Source: Vibrio sp. STUT-A11
GTDB lineage: Bacteria; Pseudomonadota; Gammaproteobacteria; Enterobacterales; Vibrionaceae
Length of the DNA: 64,000 bases
Assembly (NCBI RefSeq): GCF_026000435.1
Contig: NZ_AP026763.1
Coordinates: 124,001-188,000, forward strand
Direction of reading: 5' to 3'
Shown: one piece after another, positions 43,188-62,617 of the stretch
Numbering within the stretch: the stretch's first letter is position 1
How the letters are laid out: each line of letters starts with the position of its first letter
The notes under the pieces: generated by a model
What the model was told of the DNA's origin: nothing
Seen by the model: the letters and a program-made list of their open reading frames with translations, nothing else
Databases searched by the model: none
Position numbers and translations under genes: made by a program

Positions 43188-43213
43188 ATAAAAAAAGGCG
43201 CTTTACGCGCCTT
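43188..43213 (-). terminator. terminator of purD
   Basis: On the minus strand AAGGCGC, loop, GCGCCTT is followed by about seven T. It lies 28 bases beyond the purD stop and points with purHD rather than yjaH. Confidence 0.85.
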
Positions 43214-43240
43214 GTTATTTATAGCCAACTGATGTTGTTT

Positions 43241-44530
43241 TTATTTTGCTTGCTCACGTGCGATAGCACGGTAGCCAATATCATTACGATGGAACATGCC
43301 ATCCCAGCTGATTTGCTTCGCTAGCTCATACGCTCGTTGCTGAGCTTCTGAAACGCTGTGGCCAAGCGCTGTAGCACATAGTACGCGACCACCATTTGTC
43401 ACAACATCGCCGTCTTTGTTCTCAGTACCCGCGTGGAAGACTTTCTCGCCTTCAACTTCGCTCTGAGGTAGGCCTGAAATCACATCACCTTTGTTGTACG
43501 CCGCTGGGTAACCACCTGCAGCAAGAACAACACCGATAGACGCGCGTGGATCCCATTTCGATTCCACTTGATCCAGTTTCTTGTCGACAGCAGCCAGACA
43601 AAGCTCAACTAAATCTGATTGCATGCGCATCATAATTGGCTGAGTTTCTGGATCGCCGAATCGACAGTTATATTCGATCACTTTTGGCGTGCCGTCTTTA
43701 TCGATCATTAGACCCGCATATAGGAAACCTGTGTATGGGTTACCTTCTGCTGCCATACCGCGAACGGTTGGGTAAATCACTTCGTCCATGATGCGATTGT
43801 GAATTTCTGCTGTAACCACTGGTGCTGGAGAGTAAGCTCCCATACCACCTGTGTTAGGACCAGTATCTTTATCGCCTACGCGTTTGTGGTCTTGGCTGGT
43901 GGCCATTGGTAGGACGTTCTCGCCATCTACCATTACGATGAAGCTTGCTTCTTCGCCATCCAGGAATTCTTCAATAACCACACGGCTACCAGCGTCACCG
44001 AAAGCGTTACCAGCAAGCATGTCTTTGATTGCGTCTTCCGCTTCGCCTAGCGTCATTGCGACGATAACACCTTTACCTGCAGCAAGGCCGTCAGCTTTCA
44101 CCACGATTGGTGCGCCTTGCTCACGAACGTAAGCCAATGCAGGCTCAATCTCGGTGAAATTAGCGTAAGAGCCTGTTGGGATTTTATGGCGTGCAAGAAA
44201 GTCTTTGGTGAACGCTTTTGAGCCTTCAAGCTGAGCAGCAGCTTGAGTTGGGCCAAAAATCGGTAGGCCAGCTTCATTAAACGCATCGACGACACCAATC
44301 ACAAGTGGTGCTTCAGGGCCAACGATAGTCAGCTCAATTGCATTTTCTTGTGCAAATGCAACCAGTGCTGCCGTGTCTTCTACGCCGATGTTGACGTTTT
44401 TCAGTTTTGGTTCGAGTGCAGTACCCGCGTTACCAGGGGCAACAAATACCGTTTCAACATTTGGGTTCTGAGCGGCTTTCCAACCCAGTGCGTGTTCACG
44501 ACCGCCGGCACCGATAATTAATACATTCAT
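43241..44530 (-). CDS. purD: phosphoribosylamine--glycine ligase
   Basis: Second step of de novo purine synthesis, forming GAR from phosphoribosylamine, glycine and ATP. It is 429 aa with an ATP-grasp fold. The N-terminal MNVLIIGAGGREHALGWK, the phosphate-binding PIVVKADGLAAGKGVIVA, the GGMGAYSPAPVVT loop and the metal-binding EYNCRFGDPETQ are all present. It is second gene of the purHD operon. Confidence 0.97.
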   Translation of the reverse strand: MNVLIIGAGGREHALGWKAAQNPNVETVFVAPGNAGTALEPKLKNVNIGVEDTAALVAFAQENAIELTIVGPEAPLVIGVVDAFNEAGLPIFGPTQAAAQLEGSKAFTKDFLARHKIPTGSYANFTEIEPALAYVREQGAPIVVKADGLAAGKGVIVAMTLGEAEDAIKDMLAGNAFGDAGSRVVIEEFLDGEEASFIVMVDGENVLPMATSQDHKRVGDKDTGPNTGGMGAYSPAPVVTAEIHNRIMDEVIYPTVRGMAAEGNPYTGFLYAGLMIDKDGTPKVIEYNCRFGDPETQPIMMRMQSDLVELCLAAVDKKLDQVESKWDPRASIGVVLAAGGYPAAYNKGDVISGLPQSEVEGEKVFHAGTENKDGDVVTNGGRVLCATALGHSVSEAQQRAYELAKQISWDGMFHRNDIGYRAIAREQAK

Positions 44531-44554
44531 TTTTAATCCTTTTTATCACGGTGG

Positions 44555-44656
44555 TGATAAGAATACAGAACGCTTCGCTTACAGAACACAGAACAGCAAT
44601 CATCCATTCTGTATTCTCGAAGGGCGCGTTGCGCCCGCTCTGTATTCTGTATTTTA
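44555..44656. repeat. palindromic repeat cluster between purH and purD
   Basis: GAATACAGA (44561-44569) recurs inverted as TCTGTATTC at 44607-44615, and the TCTGTATTC core appears again near 44640-44648 followed by TGTATT. A GGGCGC/GCGCCC hairpin at 44622-44635 lies between. The purH-purD gap thus contains a folded repeat rather than a promoter. Confidence 0.6.
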
Positions 44657-44658
44657 AA

Positions 44659-46251
44659 TTAGTGACGGAAGTGACGCATACCAGTGAAGATCATCGCCAT
44701 ACCGTGCTCATCTGCTGCTGCAATAACTTCGTCATCACGCATAGAGCCACCTGGTTGAATCACACATTTGATGCCAGCTTCTGCTGCCGCATCAATACCA
44801 TCACGGAATGGGAAGAATGCGTCTGATGCCATTACGCTACCAGCAACTTTCAGACCTTCATCGGCTGCTTTAATGCCAGCGATTTTTGCAGAGTAAACAC
44901 GGCTCATTTGGCCAGCGCCTACACCGATAGTCATGTCACCTTTTGCGTAAACGATCGCGTTTGATTTCACGAATTTCGCTACTTTCCAGCAGAATAGCGC
45001 GTCTTTTAACTCTTCTTCTGTTGGCTGACGCTTAGATACCACTTTAAGGTCATCCAGGCTTACCATGCCTTGGTCACGGTCTTGAACCAGCAGGCCGCCG
45101 TTAACGCGTTTAACATCAAAGCCAGTTGTCTTGGTTGTCCACTCTCCGCACTCAAGAAGGCGAACGTTTTTCTTCGCAGCAACTACTTCGATAGCTTCCG
45201 CTGATACTGAAGGTGCGATAATGACTTCAACGAATTGACGTTCAACAATCGCTGTAGCAGTTTCTGCGTCTAGCTCTTTGTTGAATGCGATGATGCCGCC
45301 GAATGCTGATGTTGGATCCGTTTGGTAAGCGCGGTTGTACGCTTCTAGGATGTCTTTACCTAGCGCTACACCACATGGGTTTGCGTGTTTCACGATCACA
45401 CATGCTGGCTCGTCGAACTCTTTCACACACTCAAGCGCTGCATCAGTGTCAGCGATGTTGTTGTAAGAAAGTGCTTTACCTTGGATTTGGTGAGCAGTAG
45501 AAACAGATGCTTCTTCTGGATTTGCTTCAACATAGAATGCTGCTGCTTGGTGGCTGTTCTCACCGTAGCGCATATCTTGTTTCTTCTCGAACTGCTGGTT
45601 GAAAGTGCGTGGGAATTTCGATTCTTCATCACCTTCTTTGTTCTCACCGTAAGATGGAACCATAGTGCCGAAGTAGTTTGCGATCATGCCGTCGTAAGAA
45701 GCAGTATGCTCAAATGCAGCGATAGCAAGGTCGAAGCGCGTTTCCAACGTTAGCGATTTGTCGTTTGCATCCATTTCAGCGACTACGCGATCGTAATCTG
45801 AAGCGTTTACAACGATAGTTACGTCTTTATGGTTTTTCGCTGCAGAGCGAACCATTGTTGGGCCACCGATATCGATGTTCTCAACAGCGTCTTCTAGAGT
45901 ACAGCCGTCTTTAGCAACAGTTTCTGCGAATGGGTATAGGTTAACGACAACCATGTCGATTGGATTGATGCCGTGCTGCGCCATTACTTCATCGTCCTGA
46001 CCGCGACGGCCTAATACGCCACCGTGAACTTTCGGGTGAAGCGTTTTTACGCGACCGTCCATCATTTCTGGGAAACCAGTGTAGTCAGAGACTTCTGTTA
46101 CTGCGATACCTTGCTCAGCAAGTAGGCGAGCTGTACCACCAGTAGATAGGATATCGACACCACGTTCAGCCAGAGCTTGTGCAAACTCAACAATACCTGT
46201 TTTGTCTGATACGCTGATTAGCGCGCGGCGAATAGGACGAGCGTTGTTCAT
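44659..46251 (-). CDS. purH: bifunctional AICAR transformylase / IMP cyclohydrolase
   Basis: Last two steps of IMP synthesis. It is 530 aa. The N-terminal MGS-like cyclohydrolase domain (residues 1-200) contains ISVSDKTGIVEFA and MMDGRVKTLHPKVHGG. The transformylase domain carries the catalytic Lys-His in KHANPCGVA and ends in VIQPGGSMRDDEVIAAADEHG. It is transcribed ahead of purD. A PurR-like operator lies about 180 bases upstream. Confidence 0.97.
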   Translation of the reverse strand: MNNARPIRRALISVSDKTGIVEFAQALAERGVDILSTGGTARLLAEQGIAVTEVSDYTGFPEMMDGRVKTLHPKVHGGVLGRRGQDDEVMAQHGINPIDMVVVNLYPFAETVAKDGCTLEDAVENIDIGGPTMVRSAAKNHKDVTIVVNASDYDRVVAEMDANDKSLTLETRFDLAIAAFEHTASYDGMIANYFGTMVPSYGENKEGDEESKFPRTFNQQFEKKQDMRYGENSHQAAAFYVEANPEEASVSTAHQIQGKALSYNNIADTDAALECVKEFDEPACVIVKHANPCGVALGKDILEAYNRAYQTDPTSAFGGIIAFNKELDAETATAIVERQFVEVIIAPSVSAEAIEVVAAKKNVRLLECGEWTTKTTGFDVKRVNGGLLVQDRDQGMVSLDDLKVVSKRQPTEEELKDALFCWKVAKFVKSNAIVYAKGDMTIGVGAGQMSRVYSAKIAGIKAADEGLKVAGSVMASDAFFPFRDGIDAAAEAGIKCVIQPGGSMRDDEVIAAADEHGMAMIFTGMRHFRH

Positions 46252-46431
46252 GCTTCCATTTTCCTCAAATTCACGGAGTTAAAGATGTTTGCCAAAAATG
46301 AACTTGTTTTTACCTCTTGGGATAAAATATTGGCCAGTTTTGGTAAAGACCTTTCGAGGTGTTTTCCAATCAGAAAACAGTCTCCACTATTTGATGGCGC
46401 GTATTCTAACCAATTTATTACAAAAAAGCTC

Positions 46432-46447
46432 GCGCAATCGTTTGGCA
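46432..46447 (-). promoter_or_regulatory. putative PurR operator of purHD
   Basis: GCGCAATCGTTTGGCA is a near match to the PurR box (ACGCAAACGTTTTCNT), with the central CG and flanking GCAA/TTTG. On the minus strand it lies just upstream of a possible -10 TAGAAT (46408-46403), so repressor binding would cover the -35 region. Confidence 0.55.
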
Positions 46448-46516
46448 TCTCAAAAATAATTGGGAAAAAGTCGATCTTTAACTTTAAAAGTAACGAGATA
46501 GTTAATAAGGACAGTT

Positions 46517-46915
46517 ATGTTTCATATAGGTGAACTGGCGAAACGCTGTGGTGTGACTGCCGATACATTACGATTCTACGAAAAAAATGGACTAATCAAA
46601 CCAGCAGAACGAAGTGAGTCAGGCTATCGTCTCTATAATGAAGAGAATCAAAAGCAGGTTCGATTTATCCTCAAAGCAAAAGAGCTTGGCTTAAGTTTGT
46701 GTGAGATTAGAGATCTGCTGGAAATCAAACTAGAAGCAACAGAACACAGTTGCGCTGAGGTTAAGGCTATTACTACTGCCAAGTTGGAGCTGGTGGATGA
46801 AAAAATTAATGAACTGACTAAAATTCGCCGAGCGCTCAAGAAGATTAATGACGCCTGCTGCGGTCATGTGGATGACGATGCGAGTCACTGCTCTATCTTA
46901 GCTGCTCTGGAGTAG
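46517..46915 (+). CDS. zntR: MerR-family zinc-responsive regulator
   Basis: A dimeric activator that untwists the promoter of a zinc exporter (zntA) when metal binds. It is 132 aa. The MerR helix-turn-helix is IGELAKRCGVTADTLRFYEKNGL, followed by a long dimer helix. Metal-ligand positions match ZntR: Cys in EHSCAEVK (about residue 77), CCGH near 114-117 and HCSIL near the end. No zntA is in the window. It is divergent from purH and shares the AT-rich intergenic region. Confidence 0.87.
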   Translation: MFHIGELAKRCGVTADTLRFYEKNGLIKPAERSESGYRLYNEENQKQVRFILKAKELGLSLCEIRDLLEIKLEATEHSCAEVKAITTAKLELVDEKINELTKIRRALKKINDACCGHVDDDASHCSILAALE

Positions 46916-47070
46916 TCAGATTTTTTATTATGCCCAGGATTGTATCTGGATGGGATGGTTTACTAGGAACCAGCCGCTCTCCACCCTATAATCCCTCATC
47001 TTTATTTGCGGTAAGAGATGGTGTCCTGTCTTTCTGCTGCTTTACCTGGTAGATGAGAGAGTGTAATTAC

Positions 47071-48597
47071 ATGGTTGGAGTCTATTTTCAAATCAACGAT
47101 TGGACGCTGGACGTTGGTGAAAATAAGCTTTACCGAAAAGGTAGAGAAACCTCCGTCGAACCGCGATTAAGTAACCTTCTATATTTCTTTGCTAACAACG
47201 CGAACCAAGTTTTCACACGCAAAGAGTTAATACAGTCAGTTTGGGATAGGGCGGCTGTCACCGACCAAGTGGTGACTCAGTCTATCTCTGAGCTGCGTAA
47301 GTTATTGCGTGATAGCCGTGAAGATAACCCCAGCTATGTCATCACAGTGCCCAAGCGAGGGTATAAACTCGTCGCTGAAGTCACACGCTTAACGCCAAAA
47401 GAGTTTATGCGCGTTAGTCATGAGGACCTGCCTTCCGTAACTGGAGAAGCCGAGCGTTGCCACTCAAACGATTCTCAGGCACAACGTTCCACTGACTCAG
47501 ATTCTGTTGGTGGGTCAAATAAACTAAAGCATCAACAACGCTATCGACGTAAGGGATTTTTTAGCTTTACTTTGATTGGTATTGTGGTTGCGATGATAAT
47601 CACGTCTACCTTCAAGCAGCCAGAAGCCAGTAATAACCCAAACAACGACATACATCTGATTGAATTCAAGCTCCACAACAACGTCAGTCATACAGGTATT
47701 AGCCATGACCTAGCCGACGGTATCACCAAAAAGTTAATGTCGGATGTGGCTCAGGTCAGTGACTATCGCGTGATGCAGAAGAGCTCGTCCTTTAATGGCA
47801 GTGCGGAACCGGGCAAATCTGTGGTGGTGAAAATAAGGCAAAGTGATGTAGCCCGGTTATTAGAAATCGAGTATCGAACCAGTTTATCGGATAAAGCGTT
47901 ATTTCGTCGTTTATATACTTTGGCGGACCGTGATTTAAAGACGGTTTTACAGCAAGCGTCGCTGGGGATGATGACGATACTGAATGTGCCCAACGCTAAA
48001 CTGGAATCAACGATGCTGGTGGCTGGGCTTCCCATGACGCCCAAGGCACTAAAACTGTTTATTCAAGCGCATCATTATTTAAACATTTCGGATGCTGAAC
48101 AGTATCAGCATGGTATTGATCTCATGGAAAACGTTTTAGACATTGAACCACACAATGCTTATGTCCAAGCTGAGTTGTTGATTGCCTACTATGTACAAAA
48201 AGCACTGTACCCTGAACAAGCTCAGAAAAAGAGACAGACACAAGCACTCCATGAGGCATTGGAAGTAGGGGCAAAAATGACTATTGGTCAAATTCAGCCT
48301 CGCATTTATGAAGCGCTCGCTCTACATGAAACAGTCACTGGTGATTTAGCGAAGGCAAAGCAGTATCTAGCGCAAGCTCTTAAGTTGCGTGATTCCGTGC
48401 TTGCCAATGTTATTCTCGGCAAACATGCTGAGTTGGAGCAAGATATAGAGGCTGCGGGCAAGTTCTATCGCAAAGCCCTCTATATAGATATGTCTCTTAA
48501 GACTCACCTATTGTGTAAGTTGTTAGTGTTTAAAAGTGATGTGACGATGGAAGACATCACGCATCAAAACAATTCGCTAGCCGTGAATGAAAGTTAA
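47071..48597 (+). CDS. cadC: CadC-type membrane-bound transcriptional activator
   Basis: A one-component regulator with a cytoplasmic winged helix (residues about 10-105), a linker, one membrane helix (about 162-181, FSFTLIGIVVAMIITSTF) and a periplasmic sensor rich in TPR-like helices. VEPRLSNLLYFFA, VVTQSISELRKLLRDS and ITVPKRGYKL match E. coli CadC, which turns on lysine decarboxylase in acid. I start at ATG 47071 (508 aa; E. coli 512); ATG 47053 is a second option. Unlike E. coli CadC, the periplasmic part has only one cysteine, near the C-terminus, so no disulphide switch is possible. A cadBA operon does not follow; an rRNA array does. Confidence 0.85.
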   Translation: MVGVYFQINDWTLDVGENKLYRKGRETSVEPRLSNLLYFFANNANQVFTRKELIQSVWDRAAVTDQVVTQSISELRKLLRDSREDNPSYVITVPKRGYKLVAEVTRLTPKEFMRVSHEDLPSVTGEAERCHSNDSQAQRSTDSDSVGGSNKLKHQQRYRRKGFFSFTLIGIVVAMIITSTFKQPEASNNPNNDIHLIEFKLHNNVSHTGISHDLADGITKKLMSDVAQVSDYRVMQKSSSFNGSAEPGKSVVVKIRQSDVARLLEIEYRTSLSDKALFRRLYTLADRDLKTVLQQASLGMMTILNVPNAKLESTMLVAGLPMTPKALKLFIQAHHYLNISDAEQYQHGIDLMENVLDIEPHNAYVQAELLIAYYVQKALYPEQAQKKRQTQALHEALEVGAKMTIGQIQPRIYEALALHETVTGDLAKAKQYLAQALKLRDSVLANVILGKHAELEQDIEAAGKFYRKALYIDMSLKTHLLCKLLVFKSDVTMEDITHQNNSLAVNES

Positions 48598-48620
48598 TAA
48601 ACGAATTCTATTCATTGTAT

Positions 48621-48652
48621 AAGCCCTTCACATTGGTGAGGGGCTTTTTATA
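48621..48652 (+). terminator. terminator of cadC
   Basis: AAGCCCTTCAC, loop ATTG, GTGAGGGGCTT and T5. Confidence 0.9.
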
Positions 48653-48907
48653 TCTGCACAATTTCTACAGAAGATATGCCTTTCAGTAACCGTGATTAAT
48701 ACTAAATGGCAAAAACGCACGGTGATATTGAAAAAATAAGTGATAGAGGCGTAATCGAAGAGGAAAATGTTAGCGCTTTTTCTACGAAGCGATGGCCTTT
48801 ATCTGCAGAAAAGATCCGTTTGATCCAAGAAAAATAGACTAAATCGTTCTTTATTTGCACAAAGTGTTTGTTGTTTGTTCGGTTGAAAGTTTTTTTGCAA
48901 AAAACGC
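48653..48907. other. gene-free upstream region of rRNA operon 2
   Basis: No credible gene is seen. The last 60 bases are T/A-rich (for example a T7GCA6 segment near 48891-48904), fitting an UP element and Fis-type upstream activation. The short frame 48855-49067 runs through the promoters and is not taken as a gene. Confidence 0.5.
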
Positions 48908-49041
48908 TTGTGCTAATTTCTTAACTCCCTATACTGCGCATCCACCGACACGGAGTGAGACGAAAGTCACACAGCGAGTCGGAAATGAGAGAAAAAGAAA
49001 TTTGAAAAAATGCTTGACTCTCTCACGGTGCGGAGTAAGAT
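48908..49041 (+). promoter_or_regulatory. tandem promoters P1 and P2 of rRNA operon 2
   Basis: P1: TTGTGC (48908-48913), 16 bp, TATACT (48930-48935). P2: TTGACT (49014-49019), 16 bp, TAAGAT (49036-49041), then a CGCACCCC start region. The layout equals operon 1. Confidence 0.87.
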
Positions 49042-49088
49042 ACGCACCCCTAACGACGAGCAACTGAGTTGCTGGGTAAGTTAGAAAA

Positions 49089-49102
49089 GCTCTTTAAAAA
49101 TA
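49089..49102 (+). promoter_or_regulatory. variant boxA of operon 2 leader
   Basis: GCTCTTTAAAAATA replaces the GCTCTTTAACAATA found in the leaders of operons 1, 3 and 4: the conserved C of boxA is A here. Confidence 0.75.
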
Positions 49103-49272
49103 AGAACCTATCAATCTGTGTGGGCACTCGTTGATGATAATCCAATTAGATACCTCGGTATCAAATTAGGTTTCAATGATACGAAGTGACCATTGAATCG
49201 AAAGATTCAGCACAGTCAATTCAAACATTACGTTATGTAATGTTCAGTATTCATTGAGCCGAACAAAATCTT

Positions 49273-50825
<1,553 letters not shown>

Positions 50826-51172
50826 TACGATGATTATCGTGATGAGTGTCCACACAGATTGATAGTTCACAAGCGCAAGCTTGTAGCTAACATAGCTCTT
50901 TAACAATTTGGAAAGCTGACAAAGTAATCCTTGTCTTTAAATAGATAGGAGATTACTTGTAAAGTTCTCAAAGTATTCATGTATTTGAATACAACTAAAA
51001 ACACATTCAAGTGTTCTTGGGTTTTGCGAAAGCAAAACATATTTGAGTCCGGCAAAATCGAAAGCTATCTCGCTCATTCAAATAATGAGATAGCAACTTT
51101 GGTTGTTTGACCGTTTGATTTCACTTTTTAAAGTGAAGACAAAATGCAATTCGAAACTCCTTCGGGTTGTAT
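50826..51172 (+). other. tRNA-less 16S-23S spacer of operon 2
   Basis: The 347-base spacer holds the 3' arm of the 16S processing stem, a boxA at 50895-50909 and 23S leader sequence, but no tRNA, unlike the other three operons. Confidence 0.85.
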
Positions 51173-54062
<2,890 letters not shown>

Positions 54063-54170
54063 ACAACACCCAAGGGGTTTTGATGGACTCAAAGCAAGAA
54101 CATTGAATGTGTAAAAACGAGAATTAACAACAGCTTTCCAAGTTTTCTCTAGAAATAGAGAGTAAGAATT

Positions 54171-54290
54171 TGCTTGGCGACCATAGCGATTTGGACCCAC
54201 CTGATTTCCATTCCGAACTCAGAAGTGAAACGAATTAGCGCCGATGGTAGTGTGGGGTTTCCCCATGTGAGAGTAGGACATCGCCAGGCT
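54171..54290 (+). rRNA. rrf: 5S ribosomal RNA, operon 2
   Basis: About 120 nt, ending TCGCCAGGCT. No tRNA follows; the next operon's promoter begins about 70 bases on. Confidence 0.97.
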
Positions 54291-54301
54291 TTTATTTTGC
54301 A

Positions 54302-54386
54302 CTTGCTTAATATTTAAGCAAGTCACCATAGGGTTCTAAAGTTTTTTAGAATTTTATGTTGACTTTCAAAGTGGAAAGCGTATTAT
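54302..54386 (+). promoter_or_regulatory. hairpin and single promoter of rRNA operon 3
   Basis: ACTTGCTTAA / TTAAGCAAGT (54301-54323) forms a hairpin after the 5S gene with no T-run, so it is more likely a processing site than a terminator. TTGACT (54359-54364), 16 bp and TATTAT (54381-54386) give one promoter, with an A/T-rich tract before it and CGCACC after. A boxA follows at 54424-54437. There is no P1-type promoter. Confidence 0.85.
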
Positions 54387-54607
54387 ACGCACCTCGCTTA
54401 AGTGCTAAGGCACTGAAAGCCAAGCTCTTTAACAATATAGACCTATCAATCTGTGTGGGCACTCGTTGATGATAATCCAATTAGATACCTCGGTATCAAA
54501 TTAGGTTTCAATGATACGAAGTGACCATTGAATCTTCGGATTCAGCACAGTCAATTCAAACATTACGTTATGTAATGTTCAGTATTCATTGAGCCGAACA
54601 AAATCTT

Positions 54608-56160
<1,553 letters not shown>

Positions 56161-56261
56161 TACGAATGGACAGTTTGCTTTCACTTTTTAAAAGTGAAGA
56201 CAAATGAGTCACGATGAGTGTCCACACAGATTGATACGGTTTATGTAAAAGAGACGATACT

Positions 56262-56338
56262 GGGTCTGTAGCTCAGGTGGTTAGAGCGTTCGCCTGATAA
56301 GCGAGAGGTCGGTGGTTCGAGTCCACTCAGACCCACCA
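56262..56338 (+). tRNA. tRNA-Ile (GAT)
   Basis: 77 nt with CCA, acceptor GGGTCTG/CAGACCC, anticodon in CCTGATAAG. Confidence 0.98.
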
Positions 56339-56383
56339 ATTCCCTTCCCAAGGAGTTGGCATACAGTATCGACACACCTTGAT

Positions 56384-56459
56384 GGGGCTATAGCTCAGCT
56401 GGGAGAGCGCCTGCCTTGCACGCAGGAGGTCAGCAGTTCGATCCTGCTTAGCTCCACCA
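56384..56459 (+). tRNA. tRNA-Ala (TGC), operon 3
   Basis: 76 nt with CCA, anticodon in CCTTGCACG. The Ile-Ala pair is the classic rRNA spacer combination. Confidence 0.98.
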
Positions 56460-56793
56460 TCTTTAAGCGCATTAGCAATAGTGCTTTTAAAAATGGTTAC
56501 TTCTTTGAAGTGATTAGCTCTTTAACAATTTGGAAAGCTGACAAAACAAACTTTGTTTCTTAGAAATAAAGATTTGTTTGTAAAGTTCTCAAAGTATTCA
56601 TGTATTTGAATACAACTAAAAACACATTCAAGTGTTCTTGGGTTTTGCGAAAGCAAAACATATTTGAGTCCGGCAAAATCGAAAGCTATCTCGCTCATTC
56701 AAATAATGAGATAGCAACTTTGGTTGTTTGACCGTTTGATTTCACTTTTTAAAGTGAAGACAAAATGCAATTCGAAACTCCTTCGGGTTGTAT

Positions 56794-59683
<2,890 letters not shown>

Positions 59684-59791
59684 ACAACACCCAAGGGGTT
59701 TTGATGGACTCAAAGCAAGAACATTGAATGTGTAAAAACGAGAATTAACAACAGCTTTCCAAGTTTTCTCTAGAAATAGAGAGTAAGAATT

Positions 59792-59911
59792 TGCTTGGCG
59801 ACCATAGCGATTTGGACCCACCTGATTTCCATTCCGAACTCAGAAGTGAAACGAATTAGCGCCGATGGTAGTGTGGGGTTTCCCCATGTGAGAGTAGGAC
59901 ATCGCCAGGCT
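59792..59911 (+). rRNA. rrf: 5S ribosomal RNA, operon 3
   Basis: About 120 nt, reading the same as the operon 2 copy. Confidence 0.97.
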
Positions 59912-59922
59912 TTTATTTTGCA

Positions 59923-60007
59923 CTTGCTTAATATTTAAGCAAGTCACCATAGGGTTCTAAAGTTTTTTAGAATTTTATGTTGACTTTCAAAGTGGAAAGC
60001 GTATTAT
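59923..60007 (+). promoter_or_regulatory. hairpin and single promoter of rRNA operon 4
   Basis: The 317-base segment between the 5S of operon 3 and the 16S of operon 4 reads the same as the preceding inter-operon segment. It has TTGACT (59980-59985), 16 bp, TATTAT (60002-60007), and a boxA at 60045-60058. Confidence 0.85.
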
Positions 60008-60228
60008 ACGCACCTCGCTTAAGTGCTAAGGCACTGAAAGCCAAGCTCTTTAACAATATAGACCTATCAATCTGTGTGGGCACTCGTTGATGATAATCCA
60101 ATTAGATACCTCGGTATCAAATTAGGTTTCAATGATACGAAGTGACCATTGAATCTTCGGATTCAGCACAGTCAATTCAAACATTACGTTATGTAATGTT
60201 CAGTATTCATTGAGCCGAACAAAATCTT

Positions 60229-61781
<1,553 letters not shown>

Positions 61782-61906
61782 TACGATGGACAGTTTGCTT
61801 TCACTTTTTAAAAGTGAAGACAAATGCGTCACGATGAGTGTCCACACAGATTGATACGGTTTATAAAGTTTAAGAGATAGAACATCCCCCAAGATGTTCA
61901 CTTAGT

Positions 61907-61982
61907 GTCCCGTTCGTCTAGAGGCCTAGGACACCGCCCTTTCACGGCGGTAACAGGGGTTCGACTCCCCTACGGGATACCA
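61907..61982 (+). tRNA. tRNA-Glu (TTC), operon 4
   Basis: 76 nt, the same sequence as the operon 1 copy, with near-identical upstream spacer. Confidence 0.98.
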
Positions 61983-61984
61983 TT

Positions 61985-62060
61985 GGGTCGTTAGCTCAGT
62001 TGGTAGAGCAGTTGACTTTTAATCAATTGGTCGCAGGTTCGAATCCTGCACGACCCACCA
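61985..62060 (+). tRNA. tRNA-Lys (TTT)
   Basis: 76 nt with CCA, anticodon in GACTTTTAATC. It begins two bases after tRNA-Glu. Confidence 0.98.
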
Positions 62061-62074
62061 TTATCTCAAGATAT

Positions 62075-62150
62075 GGGGCTATAGCTCAGCTGGGAGAGCG
62101 CCTGCCTTGCACGCAGGAGGTCAGCAGTTCGATCCTGCTTAGCTCCACCA
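62075..62150 (+). tRNA. tRNA-Ala (TGC), operon 4
   Basis: 76 nt, the same sequence as the operon 3 tRNA-Ala. Confidence 0.98.
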
Positions 62151-62163
62151 TTCTTGATTCGAT

Positions 62164-62239
62164 GGGCGATTAGCTCAGTTGGGAGAGCACCTGCCTTACA
62201 AGCAGGGGGTCACTGGTTCGAGCCCGGTATCGCCCACCA
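62164..62239 (+). tRNA. tRNA-Val (TAC)
   Basis: 76 nt with CCA, acceptor GGGCGAT/ATCGCCC, anticodon in CCTTACAAG. The four-tRNA spacer Glu-Lys-Ala-Val is characteristic of vibrios. Confidence 0.98.
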
Positions 62240-62617
62240 TTCTCTAAGCATTTTTGGAATAAAACATCCAAACCAGAGCAAGCAATTGATACTGGTTGGC
62301 ATTTTTGACTCTGAAAGTCTTTAGAAAATGTACTTCCTTGTGAAGAAACATAGCTCTTTAACAATTTGGAAAGCTGACAAAACAACAATTTATTGTTGTT
62401 TGTAAAGTTCTCAAAGTATTCATGTATTTGAATACAACTAAAAACACATTCAAGTGTTCTTGGGAATAATCTTCGGATTATTCATATTTGAGTCCGGCAA
62501 AATCGAAAGCTGTCTCGCTCATTCAAATAATGAGACAGCAACTTTGGTTGTTTGACCGTTTGATTTCACTTTTTAAAGTGAAGACAAAATGCAATTCGAA
62601 ACTCCTTCGGGTTGTAT

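Noticed and set aside
45385..45753. 122-codon frame antisense to purH
   Set aside because: Cysteine- and phenylalanine-rich shadow of purH with no start signal.
48855..49067. 70-codon frame upstream of rRNA operon 2
   Set aside because: It runs through both rRNA promoters and the leader; no ribosome site.
51121..51145. TTTCACTTTTTAAAGTGAA palindrome before 23S genes of operons 2-4, considered as an insertion-site duplication
   Set aside because: It also appears just after the 16S genes of operons 3 and 4 and is most simply part of the pre-rRNA spacer fold.
56312..56563. 83-codon frame in the operon 3 spacer
   Set aside because: It overlaps the tRNA-Ile and tRNA-Ala genes and the 23S boxA.
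62170..62388. 72-codon minus-strand frame in the operon 4 spacer
   Set aside because: It reads the antisense of tRNA-Val, a common false gene call.
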